A DNA stretch of 64,000 bases, taken from positions 62,001 to 126,000 of the forward strand of contig JAAALK010000871.1 of assembly GCA_019279435.1 (NCBI GenBank), read 5' to 3'. The notes under the pieces are model-generated. The model was given only the letters and a program-made list of their open reading frames with translations. It searched no databases and was not told the DNA's origin. Shown here in pieces: positions 11,601-21,953 of this stretch (position 1 is the stretch's first letter; each line of letters begins with the position of its first letter). Position numbers and translations under genes: made by a program. The DNA is from Zizania palustris (lineage: Eukaryota; Streptophyta; Magnoliopsida; Poales; Poaceae).

Positions 11601-14600
11601 CCCTTGCGCGCCGCAGCTCCCCCGGCGACACCTTCTCCTCTTGCTCCCGCCGGCGCCGCTCTCTCCTCTTGCTCCTGCCTGTGCCGCCCTCTCCTCTTGC
11701 TCCCGTCGGCTCTGCCCTCTCCTCTTGCTCCCGCTCCCGCTGGCGCCGCCTTCTCTTCCTCCCGCCGGCGCCGCCAGTGGCTCCTCCCACTCCAAGGCAC
11801 ACCGCCGCCGGCCCACTCCTCCCGTCGTGGCCCATGCGCCGTCATAAGCGCCCTCCTCCAGCTGGCCCCTGCCTTCCCGTCGGTTTCCCTTATCTCCTGG
11901 TCGCCAAAATGTCACTAATCGGCCGATTAGTCGCGACTAGTCGACGACTAGTCGGACGACCAGATTTCTGGTCGCTCTAGTCGGGTCGGAGCACCTAGTC
12001 GTGGCCAGGAAAACGACCAGGCCGATTAATCGCGATTAATTGGACGATTTGTAAACACTGCCACTGAAGAAATATGAAGCCACAGATAGCACATATGATT
12101 CAGATTTGAATTTCAAGAAAATCTGTCTGACTAGAATCAGAGAAGTAATCACAACTTAATCTAGTAATCAGATCTTCAGAAATAAGGTTTGTTGGCAAAT
12201 TCTTCAAAACAGATCAGAGTAAAACAGTCTAGAACTAGTCTAATAACATTGTCTAGACTGAAGCAATTTCAGGCACACACTCAGTTTATAGTATTGAAAC
12301 AAAATACCAAAAACAGAAACATGCAGTGATATCTAGCACTAATACAAGAACCTGCAGCAAATCTGTTTTGTATCAATCAAGTGTTCACAAAATCACTCAC
12401 AGCAAACATTATGTTGTAAACAGTACTTTCCTTCTCAGATCAGAAAAACAGAATCCAGTATATATTCATCAAACACAAATTGAACCTGTGGACTATGTAG
12501 AAAAGAACCAGTACTTTAATCTGTCAAAAACACTGAAGTGTAGTACTGTAAATAAACTAGGCATTGTACTCAATCATAAATAATGAAGCAAGGCCAAAAC
12601 AGTACTATCAAACTGATCTGAAAATTGAGAACTTCAGAAGTTTGAATCAAACAACTATAGAGATAGTAAACAGGACATCTAGCAATTCAGATCTGAAACA
12701 GTTGCTAAACAGATTTAAAATATTCATTCAGAACTTTGAAACAACCTGGCAACACTGTTCTGAAAACCTGCAAGAGATAAAACTGTAGCTCACTATGTTC
12801 AGGTTATCTGTACTGAATATAACTAGTGATTGGTTTGATGTGTCACAGCCAAAAACACTTCAGTATCAAGGAAATCTAGATGAATAGCAAATCTGATGGA
12901 AAACTTGTAGTAGATCTGAAGTTTCTGATTCAAATCAATCACAGAGCAGAAAAAACATTCTGCGTCATATGATGAACAGTAGCAGAGACATTTTGTCAAA
13001 CAGCAAATCAGCAAACCAAATCCATCCTGAATACAGCAAACTTACTAAAGTGATTTAGCAGATTATAAGGTAGTATAATCCTGCTATGTCAAACCAGTGT
13101 TCAAACCAGGAAGTGAGATCAAGAACAACCAGAACACAGCAGTGTATACTCTGAACAAATCACATCACAGATGGAAAGACAGAAGTGAAATAAACAGCAA
13201 TCAATCTGAACTCAAGAGAAAAATTGGATTGCCTCTTCTGAATAGAACAGGGAAGAATTTCTTACCTTCTCAGCATTGCAGCGTTTCCTCTTCTCTGTAG
13301 CAAATTATGGACAAGGTGATCAGAGTGGTTGAGATCCTTTCTTGGACAGCACACAAGAAAAATATCACAGCTGAAAGGTAATTTTTTTGGGGTTCAAAGT
13401 GGCAGCCCACCTTTTGGGTGTGAATGCCTTTATATAGGCACACCCAATGGGGACTTTTTACACAAAGATCCTCAAGATTTTTTAGTTTAATACAAAAGAC
13501 ATGAGTCATTTTCAGAATTATAAATTCTGAAAATTACCCATATAGACCTCTACATACTTTTATTACAAATGACTCTACCCTTTTAATATATTTTCAGAAG
13601 TTGGAAGTTATGAAAAAATACTAAAAGTTTACACTAACTCTGAATTACTAAAGACAAAAGACTCCTAATTATTGAATTTAAAACATTTAGAGATGCGACG
13701 GTTTTCAGCAAAAACTGGCAAAGCCTCCTCGATCGCCGACATGTGACGCCAATCCGCGAACGCGACCGCCAACAAATCTCTCCCGCTCTCGGTCCCCTCG
13801 AGCCGCCTTATCACTTGCACTGGCCTCCCTTTCGCTTACTTAACTGTCACCATGTCTCGACCATCCATCCGTCCATGTCTTGCTCTATCTTCTTGTGCAC
13901 TCCTGAGATCATCTCCAACTTCACCCGGCATTCTTGATCCTCTGGCATCGAGCTCCCCGCTCGGCCCTTGATCACCCACCGCTGACAGTTGGTTAGCATC
14001 TCCAAAACATCTTGTCGTCCAAAACTTTATGTCTGTAGAGTACTAGAAGTAATGACACTTCAATGATTGCAGATTGATCCTTGTCACTAACATTTTGCAT
14101 GTACAATTAACTCCTTAGCATAAAGATAAATGTTTCCTGCAATCTTGTACCTTGTGTGGCCGTTCAGCCTTGTGTCCTTAGAATACTTAGTGAACTTCCT
14201 ACATATATGAGACTGAATTGAACAGTCATCCTAATAATGTTGTATGGATGTTCTAAGTATAATAAATTACACCCTAGTCCTCATGTGTTTTCTGAACTGT
14301 TAGAAGTCATCTTGCAATAAATCATATAAACACATCTGCAATATGACGTAAAACATTTGACATATTATGTACATGGTCCGTGGTTGATTGGGTTTCTTAG
14401 CTATGCTAACTTTTTCAATTATGGGTTACCACTTGTCTGGATCATTATCATTATTTTAGCATGGAGCATTGTATTGTTTTGTGGACTTCTGACGAAACAT
14501 TCTTGAAACATTGCAGGTGTGAAACAGTCTTACAGCCAGGCTTCAACTGCACAATCCGTATAAAGAACAACAAAAGAAAAGCAAAGCGACACAAGAAGTT

Positions 14601-15414
14601 AAACTGTTGTCAGAACAGCATATCGTATTCGTGCCATTTTTGTGGAGACCAAAACCTAATAAGGGGTAGTGCAAAGAATATCCTGAAGGGATTATTGTCA
14701 TCAAGAAAGCTAGTTAGAACGGACTCAGCCAGCATAAAGTTGAAAGGAGACAGTAGGAACGAGAGATTAGTAACTATAAAAGAGAGGCTTGATCATTCCC
14801 AAGCAGCAGGCTCACAACTGGAATCGTTATCTGGGTTGAAAGGATTGTCTGTTGAGAGGAACGAGAATGAGGAGATGCCAACACCTAATCTTCTTAATGA
14901 CTCTTTGGAGGGAGTAGTGTCTTTATCGGTGGAACTCAATCAGTCAGCAACTGCTACTGAACAGGAGGATATCTCACAGAAAACAGTAGTATCAATTACA
15001 GATGGAAAATGTATAAAGGAAACTGAGTCTATTACTGCTGTCAAAATTAAAGTATGTGAATCTGATGTTCTTCTGAAAGCAGAATTTCCTGTTGGATCTA
15101 CATTTGTTACTCCTCAAAAGCGCAAACTGATGGATGTGATGGATCCTAAAGATTCTGCAGAACTACTCGAGACGAGAAGCATGCAGACCAAGAAAGGGGA
15201 GAGGTCTGGTTCAGTCAACGGCAAGGCCCCTACCCCATCTACTAAGTGTGCTCCAAATAATAAACCTGTAGCAAGTGGTTCTTCTCAGACGTCTGGTAGT
15301 TCAAGAAAGCGGGCAAGAAAAGGATGGACTACGCTAAAACAGATTGCGGAAAAGGAAGAGCTTGAGAGAAAAGAGAAGATGGGCAGCTTTGTAATCCCAT
15401 TCTTCATGCAGTAA
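8404..15414 (+). CDS. Rpr2/Rpp21/SNM1-type RNase P/MRP subunit-like zinc-ribbon protein, two exons
   Basis: Rpr2/Rpp21 family proteins are zinc-ribbon subunits of RNase P, which processes pre-tRNA 5' ends in the nucleus. Exon 1 runs 8404-8673 and exon 2 runs 14517-15414. The 5843-bp intron starts GTGAGG and ends TTGCAG, and it splits an Arg codon inside the first zinc pair CQRC. After the junction come the family signature LQPGFNCTIRI and the second pair CHFCG. The C-terminal 200 residues are poorly conserved in appearance, Ser/Thr/Lys-rich, with a basic patch SRKRARKG. The start ATG at 8404 opens MGKKRGDHVPDAV. Exon 1 changes frame within a G5 run at 8601-8605: upstream it reads LLG, and only by dropping one G does it reach the GIPLGAST segment and the donor. 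So it is either a frameshifted copy or a homopolymer error. The family call rests on the zinc pattern; the exact cellular complex is inference. Confidence 0.72.
9961..10894. mobile_element. Non-autonomous hAT, 934 bp (CATAGTTGTTA family)
   Basis: Perfect 8-bp target duplications AGTTTCAG lie at 9953-9960 and 10895-10902. Terminal inverted repeats are CATAGTTGTTA(C/A)GGCG. Subterminal zones are dense in AGGCGA, GGCGAGGCG and ATGGCGT words in both orientations. The core (about 10300-10800) is gene-like in composition: a CT-rich leader and then GC-rich DNA, but no transposase. It is homologous at its ends to the element at 40749-41199. Confidence 0.88.
11239..12060. mobile_element. Non-autonomous hAT, 822 bp (CAGTGTTTACAAATCG family)
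   Basis: Perfect 8-bp target duplications CCACTGAA lie at 11231-11238 and 12061-12068. Terminal inverted repeats CA(A/G)TGTTTACAAATCG match at 15 of 16 positions. Subterminal zones are made of CTAGTCG, GATTAGTCG and AATCGCGATTA words. The core (11440-11920) resembles the CT-rich 5' leader of a plant gene, with AAACCCTAGC at about 11480, followed by GC-rich low-complexity DNA. There is no transposase. Confidence 0.88.
13427..13438 (-). promoter_or_regulatory. TATA box of the probable solo LTR
   Basis: On the - strand the word is CCTATATAAAGG, a close match to the plant TATA consensus, followed by a short purine-rich leader. It would drive transcription leftward, antisense to the host gene. 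Confidence 0.45.
14517..15414 (+). CDS. Exon 2 of the Rpr2-type gene (zinc ribbon and C-terminus)
   Basis: The acceptor is TTGCAG (14511-14516). The first base completes the split Arg codon, followed at once by the second Cys of CQRC. The exon stays open to the stop at 15412-15414. The zinc ribbon occupies roughly the first 55 codons. The rest is hydrophilic and low in recognisable domains, ending MGSFVIPFFMQ. Confidence 0.78.
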
Positions 15415-16035
15415 GAGATCTTAACCATTTGCACAAAGTGTAAACATCACTGTTGTTTATCTGTTGAGCGTAACGAAAGTAATTTGACAGAGTTTGAATT
15501 ATTGAATTTGCATCCATCACGCTGAGTGGATCCAGATCGCCTGACGTCGACCTGGCCAACTTCTCTCTAACGTCCAACAATCCGCACCGCTGATTTGCAA
15601 TCCAAAGGCTGCCATGTTTTCGTCCGGTTTTCATTTTGTGCAATCCAACGGCTGCCATACTTTCTTATTTTCATCTTGTACATATCATTTTTCTTCTAGC
15701 GCATGGCACGTAGCGTCCTGTTAAAAATACTTGCGTTTTTGTTTTGTATGGTTTTGATGCTAAATCATAAATGCCATTCTTATATTATAATAAACTATAA
15801 ATATATGCAAATAATTTTTAATATAAATAAACTTATGATATTTTTAAATAAAAAAATCAATTAGTTTTTTTCAACCTTATCTAAACTATATTTCACTTTT
15901 ACCAAAATCTGACAAGTTTTACCCATTTAATATATCTTAGATATCTCTTACATATACCTTTATAATATTATTTTTAATTTATTAACAATATTTAATAGAA
16001 TTTACATGGACAAATAAAATTGTTGGTAAAATTCT
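15415..16035. other. 3' flank of the Rpr2-type gene
   Basis: AT-rich DNA following the stop codon, with a candidate polyadenylation word AATAAA at 15789-15794. No other gene is supported. The gypsy element begins at about 16036. Confidence 0.45.
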
Positions 16036-16333
16036 GGGCCAAGGCGGTCGCGGGCGGGAGAGAGAGAAAATGTATTTTGGATTTAAATTAATTCTAGAAA
16101 TTCATATATTCCTTTAGAGCTTGAAGCACTATTGCTAAAATTTTGTAAAAATTCCTAAAAATTTGTCTTGGCTCATAGATTCCATCATAAATTTATTAGG
16201 TTCAAATTTGAAGTATTTCTTCTTGTTTTGCTTTAATTGGGTTCTTTTATCCTTTTCTCTAATAAAATAATCATTTTATTTCAGAAAAATCATTTCCCTT
16301 ATTTTATTTTATTTTTAATTCTGGAATGTTACA
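16036..16333 (-). repeat. 3' LTR remnant of the chromovirus
   Basis: Bases 16066-16333 are nearly identical to 24793-25055, the start of the 5' LTR. The stretch 16036-16065 matches about 24660-24700, so an internal segment of roughly 90 bp is missing between them. The remnant ends TGTTACA at 16333. It is followed by a purine-rich tract on the - strand (AAGGGGATAGGAT, 16334-16346), the polypurine tract. Confidence 0.85.
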
Positions 16334-16374
16334 ATCCTATCCCCTTACAGAGAATCTCATCCTCGAGATTCGGG

Positions 16375-16563
16375 TCAATCCTCAAATAACCCGGGGTGCT
16401 GCGCTTTTAACTCCTCTTCCTTTTCCCATGTGGCTTCCTCAACCAGATGATTGCTCCACTGAACCTTGCAAAAACAAATGGCCCGACTTCTGGTTATCCT
16501 TTCCTTTACTTCGAAGATCCGGACGGGCTTCTCCACATAGGTCAGATCCTCTTGGATATTCAA
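16375..16563 (-). pseudogene. Chromodomain at the integrase C-terminus (chromovirus)
   Basis: The - strand frame contains VEKPVRIFEVKER followed by VQWSNHLVEEATWEKEEEL, the W...EEATWE core of retrotransposon chromodomains. It directs integration toward particular chromatin in this family. It is fused to the end of pol, just before the polypurine tract, and now lies in a frame separated from integrase by stop codons. Confidence 0.82.
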
Positions 16564-16689
16564 CTGTTAGAGGTCGACCTGCTCTGTTGGAACTCGAAGA
16601 CACTTCTTCAACTGCGATACGTGAAATACGTCATGTACCCCAGCCAGTGATGGTGGTAGTTCCAACTGGTAAGTGACCTCGCCTTGACG

Positions 16690-17670
16690 TCAGATGATCT
16701 AGAAGGGTCCAATGTATCGAGGTGCTAACTTCCCTCTCATATTAAATATCTGGATGCCACAGAGGGGAGTGACTCGGGGGTAGACATGATCTCCTTCTTC
16801 AAAGGCTAGATCCCGGTGGCGGTTATCAGCATAGCTCTTCTGTTGGGACTGGGCTGTCTTCAATCTGTCTTGGATGATCCTTACTTTCTCTTCCACTTCC
16901 CAAAGAACGTCCGTACCAAACACTTGGGACTCACCGATCTGATCCCATAACAAGGGTGTTCTACACTTGCGTCTATATAAAGCTTCAAACGGAGACATTT
17001 GTAGACTGGCTTGATAGCTATTATTGTACGAGAACTCGGTGTACGGTAAACTCTTATCCCATGTACCTCCGAAATCTAGGGCGCATGCCCTAAGCATATC
17101 CTCTAATATCTGATTCACCCTCTCGGTCTGTCCATCCGTCTAGGGGTGGTAGGTTGTGCTGAAGTTCAGTCTCGTCCCCATTTCCTCTTGAATGTTTTTC
17201 CAGAACCGAGACGTGAACTGACTCCCTCTATCAGAGACTATCTTCTTAGGCACTCCATGGAGGCACACTATGCGGGCCATGTATAACTCTACCAACTTAG
17301 GGCTGCTAAAGGTTGTCTTGATGGCTATGAAGTGAGCTACCTTCGTAAGTCAATCGATGATTACCCATATGGAGTCATATCCGGCTTGGGTCTTTGGGAG
17401 TCCGGTGATGAAATCCATACCAATCTCTTCCCATTTCCATTCGGGCACCTTGAGGGGCTGCAACAATCCTGCTGGCCTCTAATGTTCTGCTTTTACTCGC
17501 CGGCAGGTGTCACATTCCGCTACAAACTGAGCAATTTCCTTTTTCATACTGACCCACCAATATCTTTCCTTCAAATCCTGGTACATCTTTGTACTTCCGG
17601 GATAGATGGAGTACAAAGTGTCATGGGCCTTTCTTAGAATAAGGGTCCTTAACTCTGGTTTATCAAGCAC
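16690..17670 (-). pseudogene. Integrase of the chromovirus, interrupted
   Basis: Reading leftward from 17670 there is the HHCC zinc-binding region (HDTLYSIYPGSTK, then CDTCRRVKAEH). This is followed by the catalytic-core remnants (YTEFSYNNSYQASLQMSPFE) and the GKLAPRYIGPF segment typical of the C-terminal domain. Stops at 17479-17481, 17140-17142 and 16699-16701 are TAG where Gln is expected. TGA at 16690-16692 and near 17350 fit CGA (Arg) changes. It is not functional as read. Confidence 0.8.
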
Positions 17671-19139
17671 ACATATCTTGGTTCTGAACCATACCGTGTT
17701 GTTCTCGTCTTGAGAACCCCAGGGCCTTGCCCTGTCTCATGTTCTTCTTGATCGCTGCTATATCTGGATCTTCTAACTGAGCATCACGGATTTGATCGAT
17801 TAAGACTGGTCTTGTCTCAAGTGTGGCTAAATAGGCTCCAGTAGTTATTCCGGGGTTCAACCTCTCCATCTCCTTATACAGCAAAGACGCGTGATCCTGA
17901 ACCATGGTGGCAGTATAGTATCCTTTTTGACTCAACGCATTAGCCACCACGTTCGCTTTGCCAGGATGGTAATGAATGCCTAAGTCGTAGTCCTTTATCA
18001 ATTCTAGTCATCTCCTTTGCCTAAGGTTGAGATACGGCTGCGTGAAGATATACTTCAAACTCTTGTGGTCTGTGAAGACTTCGCAATGGTTTCCAACAAG
18101 GTAGTGCCTCCATATCTTCAGAGCGTGCACTACCGCAGCCAATTCTAGGTCATGGGTGGGGTAGTTCAACTCGTGTGTCCTCAATTGTCGGGAGGCATAT
18201 GAGACAACTTTTCCGTTCTGCATAAGAACACAACCCAACCCCTCACGAGATGTGTCGCAGTAGACATGAAAGTCTTTCCTTATATCCGGTAGGGTCAATA
18301 TTGGTGCTGACACCAATCGTGGCTTGAGGGTCCAAAAACTTTCCTTGCATTCTGAAGTCCATTCAAACTTCTCTCCTTTCTGTAGCAACTTGGTCATGGG
18401 CTTCATTATCTTGGAGAAATTCTCAATAAATCGACGGTAGTAGCCTGCTAATCCCAGAAAACTTCGTATCTCAGATACGTTAGTGGGTGGCAGCCAATCC
18501 GTAACTGCTTCTATGGTGGCAGGGTCTACCGTGATGCCTTGCGCTGAGATAATGTGCCCTAGGAACTTTACTTCCGTCGTCCAAAACTTGTATTTGTTGT
18601 ACTTGGCGTATAACTGATGTTCCCTGAGTTTTCCTAGGGTCAACCGGATGTGGGTCTCATGCTCTTCTCGGCTCTTGAAATAGATGATGATATCATCTAT
18701 GAATACCATGATAAACTTATCCAAGTACTCCATGAAGCACTTTATTCATCATATTCATGAAGAAGGTCAGGGCATTGGTTAATCCAAAGGACATGACGGT
18801 GCACTCGTATAGTCCATAGCAGGAAGTGAATGTCATCTTAGGTATGTCTTCCTCTCGAATCCTCAGCTGATGATATCTGGACCGGAGGTCGATCTTGGAG
18901 AATACCATGGCTTCTTTCAGTTGATCTAATAAATCATCGATCCTGGGTAGAGGGTACTTATTCTTGATGGTCACCTCATTCAAAGCTCGATAATCCACAC
19001 ACATACGCTTAGCTTTATCTTCCTTCTTCTCGACGAAGATAACGGGGGCTCCCCACGGGGATGTGCTGGGTCTTATGTATCCTTTCCGCTCAAGGTCTTC
19101 TAGTTGCCGCTTCATCTCTGCTAGCTCGTTTGCAGCCAT
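17663..19139 (-). pseudogene. Reverse transcriptase and RNase H of the chromovirus, interrupted
   Basis: The palm begins near 19139 with RKGYIRPSTSPWGAPVIFV and YPLPRIDDLLDQL. The catalytic motif reads FIDD (about 18690) in place of the usual YVDD/YIDD. RNase H follows (DTSREGLGCVLMQNGKVVSY, EVFTDHKSLKYI). A frame change occurs near 18720-18733. A stop near 18005 fits a Trp codon changed to TGA. The connection to integrase (17663-18001) remains readable. Confidence 0.82.
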
Positions 19140-19310
19140 CCGGTAGGGTCGCTTGGAGATGGGAGTGGTCTAGGGCACTAGGTCAATCCTGAACTCGATG
19201 TCCCTCTTGGTTGGCATCCCTGGCAAGTCCTCTGGAAAGACATCCGGGTACTCGTAGGCTACCGGTACTTCCTCTAAGGTAATTTGATGCAGGTGAAGTC
19301 TTCCGGGCTT

Positions 19311-19700
19311 CTAGCTTGGCATCTGAAACGTGACGACAGTCCCTTCTTCACTGGTCACAGTCACTTTCCTTCTTGCGCACTCTATCATTCCTTGGTGCTT
19401 GTTTAACCAATCCATCCCTAGGATCAGGTCCAAGCCTTTACATTCTATCAGAATGGGTCGGCCTAGAATATTATGCCTTGGATATCTACCCATACCCTTG
19501 GACTATAGGAGTGGGCTAGGGTCTATTTGCCGGGGGTGGCTATCAGTACTGGTCTTGCTAGCTCGCACTCATTCAGATTATATGTTTTCACAAAACTTGC
19601 TGAGATAAATGAATGAGTAGCTCCAGTGTCGAATAAGATAACTGCGGGTATTGAGTTTACGGAGAACTTACCCATGACTATCTCTGGCACAGCATGGGCT
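19311..19700 (-). pseudogene. Aspartic protease region of the chromovirus
   Basis: The motif VILFDTGATHSFIS, with the catalytic DTG, is read on the - strand near 19600-19650. Downstream lies ILGMDWLNKHQGMIE (about 19420), both typical of Ty3/gypsy proteases. Frames are broken between this and the reverse transcriptase. Confidence 0.78.
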
Positions 19701-19739
19701 TCCTCTGCGGTGACGTGATTGATGCGAGCGTGAACTGCG

Positions 19740-20801
19740 GGATTCGCCATGATCCCTTGCGGACGCTTGGGGTGAGGGCACTGTGGGAATAGTGTCCTTC
19801 CTGACGGCAGTTGAAGCATATCACCGGCTTGCCATGTTTGTCGCACAGAACCTCCGCTTTCTTGGCGGGGGCAGGTGGAGCAGCTGGCGCGGCGGGAGCA
19901 GGGCGAGGGTTTCTGTCTCCCGGATTGCTGGCTGGTGAAGCTGGCCTGTAGACGGGGCGCAAACGATAGTGGGATGCCGGTGGGGGAGGTGTGAAGCGGG
20001 GCCTCTGCGCCATCCCCTGGTGCTAACGGAAGGCGATCATCCTCTTCTTCTTTTGGAAGTTGGCATAGTCTCCGGAGACTAGCTGAATGAAAGCTCATCC
20101 TTCAGCCCCCGAAGAAACTTGGACTGATGGGCTGCATCCGTGCGTACCTCCTCTAGTGCATACCGGGCTAGCTGGTTGAACTCATGCAGGTATTCTGTAA
20201 CGGTCCTGCTTCCTTGCTACAGATCCCGAAACTCCTGCTGCTTCTGGGCTATGACGCCCTCCGGGACATGAGCAGCACGAAATGCGGCGGTGAACTCAGC
20301 CCATGAAATGATGTGACCTTTGGGCTGAGTCTCACGAAGGTTGTCCCACCACTCCGCGGCGGGTCCCTGAAGCTGGTGAGCAGCAAATGCCACTCTCTCC
20401 TGCTTGGTGCATGGCAGAAGGTCCAGCTTCGTACCAATCGTTCTCAACCAGTCACCCGCCTCCATCGGGTTGGTGGTGCTGGAGAACACTGGGGGCCGGA
20501 CATGCAGGAACTCTGAAAGTTGGGAGGATGGTGCCGGTGCTGGGGCGGCTGGTCTAAGGGGAGGTTCTGGTTGCTGCTGCTGAAGACAGAACAATTGAGC
20601 ATGTTGCTCTTGCATCTGGTTCTACTGTTGCTGCATCTAGGTCAGCAGTGTGGCAATCAGTTGATTCTGATTTGCCATCATCTCCGCCAAAATAGGATGA
20701 TTGACGACTGGGGCCTGCCGCTGGCCGGTGGCTCCCCACTAGGGCAAGTTCTCGGAGTCGCTCCTGTTGAGTGGGGCATCCGATCCTTGCTCGTTGGCCA
20801 T
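19740..20801 (-). pseudogene. Gag of the chromovirus, interrupted
   Basis: Gag forms the particle and packages RNA. The likely start is the ATG at 20799-20801 (MANEQGSDAP). The conserved core reads PVFSSTTNPMEAGDWLRTIG, then GPAAEWWDNL. A zinc-knuckle-like CFNCRQEGHYSHSA near 19810 has lost its final Cys in this frame. TAG stops at 20637-20639, 20622-20624 and 20217-20219 replace Gln in Gln-rich context. Confidence 0.8.
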
Positions 20802-21003
20802 CCTGAAGATGAGGGGTTTTCAAAGGAGATACAAATTTTTAAGGGGAAACAATACTAACTTTATTTTTCAAAATAAAAGTTTAGACTTTGATGCTTACAT
20901 CCTTATTCTTAAATTCTTATTTAATCTTCACTCATGCCTTATATCCAACATGAGCGGCACTACAAGCATAACAAAATCAAAACAATCAATCGTAAACTAG
21001 CGT

Positions 21004-21821
21004 CTAAAATAGCTCGGGGGAGGGATCGATCGTCGGCTCTGTGGGGACGGTCGGTGCAGGAGTAGTGGAGCTGGAGGGCCCAGCGGAAGATGCGCTGCGC
21101 GAGATCCTCTTGGGCCTGGCTGAGGGGGTCCTAAGCGCCTTCTGCTTGCGCGGTGGAAGGGGAGCGACCTCCTCGAGATCCTTCTATAGCTCCTCGATCT
21201 GGCGGTGCAACTAAGCGGTGTCAGCGATGCCCTGGCGCATCATCTCGTTCTGACGCTACAACTTTGCTACATCGGCGGCCAAGTGGCGCCCCTGTTGGAC
21301 CTAGAGACGAAGCTCTCTGTTCTCGCGGTTCAGATTCTCCGACGTGTGGCAGTAGTAATCGATGGTGTCATGCTGGCTGTCGGCGTAGAGTATTGCTTCC
21401 GTGTGAAGATCGTCCATCGCCTGGAGTAGACGTGTGGTGCGGGCGATGACGGAGTTGCACTAGGAGTAGGTGTTGACGTAGACACTGCGATGACTCCTTG
21501 GGTGCGCATGGGCATGAAGCAGTAGGCGGTGTCGTGGAGTTGTCCGTCATAGAGCATCCGAAGCTCAGAGAGGGCCTGAAGTGTGGCGTGCTGGCTAGCC
21601 ACCACGAAAGTGGGTCCTCCGACTTCGTGAGTGTAGAAGGCTGGGTGCGTGCCGGAGGAGCGGGTGACGATAGTGACCTCGCAGTATCCCTCGTTCACAT
21701 CGGGAAAGATCCTGTGAAACGCGGGCTCATGATCAAACCCGAGGAAGTCTACGAGCATGCGGAGCTCGTGAACGAAGCCATCGTGATCGCGAAGAAAACC
21801 TCCCATGGTGTGTATCGGCAT
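21004..21821 (-). pseudogene. Extra sense ORF between primer site and gag
   Basis: An ATG at 21821 opens a frame (MPIHTMGGFLRDHDGF) that stays open for 163 codons. A shifted frame continues to a TAG at 21004-21006, with a Leu/Gln/Glu-rich stretch around RHLAADVAKL likely to form a coiled coil, then a Ser/Pro/Lys-rich tail. Internal TAGs at 21301, 21256, 21211 and 21184 all sit where CAG fits. It has no family I recognise. Its position and its matching decay pattern suggest it was once a real element protein rather than leader noise. Confidence 0.5.
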
Positions 21822-21937
21822 CTACAAAAGAGAGAATTTTGGTAACAATTTTGGAAGACGAGATAGTAAACAGTTTGTAAAAATACTGGTAATATAAATC
21901 CTAGGGTCAGGTCTGTTTGGTTTCCTACAGTCAAGTC

Positions 21938-21950
21938 GGCTCTGATACCA
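21938..21950 (-). other. Primer binding site for tRNA-iMet
   Basis: On the - strand TGGTATCAGAGCC lies 3 bases after the end of the 5' LTR. It is complementary to the 3' end of plant initiator tRNA-Met, the usual primer for chromoviruses. Confidence 0.92.
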
Positions 21951-21953
21951 TCT

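Larger units (their letters stand above)
9224..14005 (-). mobile_element. Probable solo LTR of a Copia-type element, - strand, with nested hATs
   Basis: Read on the - strand, the far end carries CGCCTATTCACCACCCCCTC, a word typical of the 3' end of SIRE/Maximus-like LTRs in grasses, and it ends ...GATCCCACA at 9224. A strong TATA box lies upstream on the same strand (13427-13438). The other end begins TGGAGATGCTAACC. AACAT occurs on both flanks (9219-9223 and 14006-14010), although the right copy is offset by one base from a perfect CA end. No primer site, polypurine tract or coding domain is present. Without the two nested insertions it would be about 3.0 kb. Class and exact right end are inference. 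Confidence 0.42.
8674..14516 (+). other. Intron 1 of the Rpr2-type gene, transposon-filled
   Basis: A GT-AG intron of 5843 bp. The proximal part (8674-9218) and distal part (14011-14516) look like ordinary AT-rich intron. The middle is a probable solo LTR with two nested non-autonomous hAT elements. No host exon is visible inside. Confidence 0.75.

Noticed and set aside
15404..15658. 84-codon - strand open frame after the Rpr2-type gene
   Set aside because: Overlaps the stop codon and 3' flank of the gene on the other strand, has no domain, and contains words that look like dispersed repeat.
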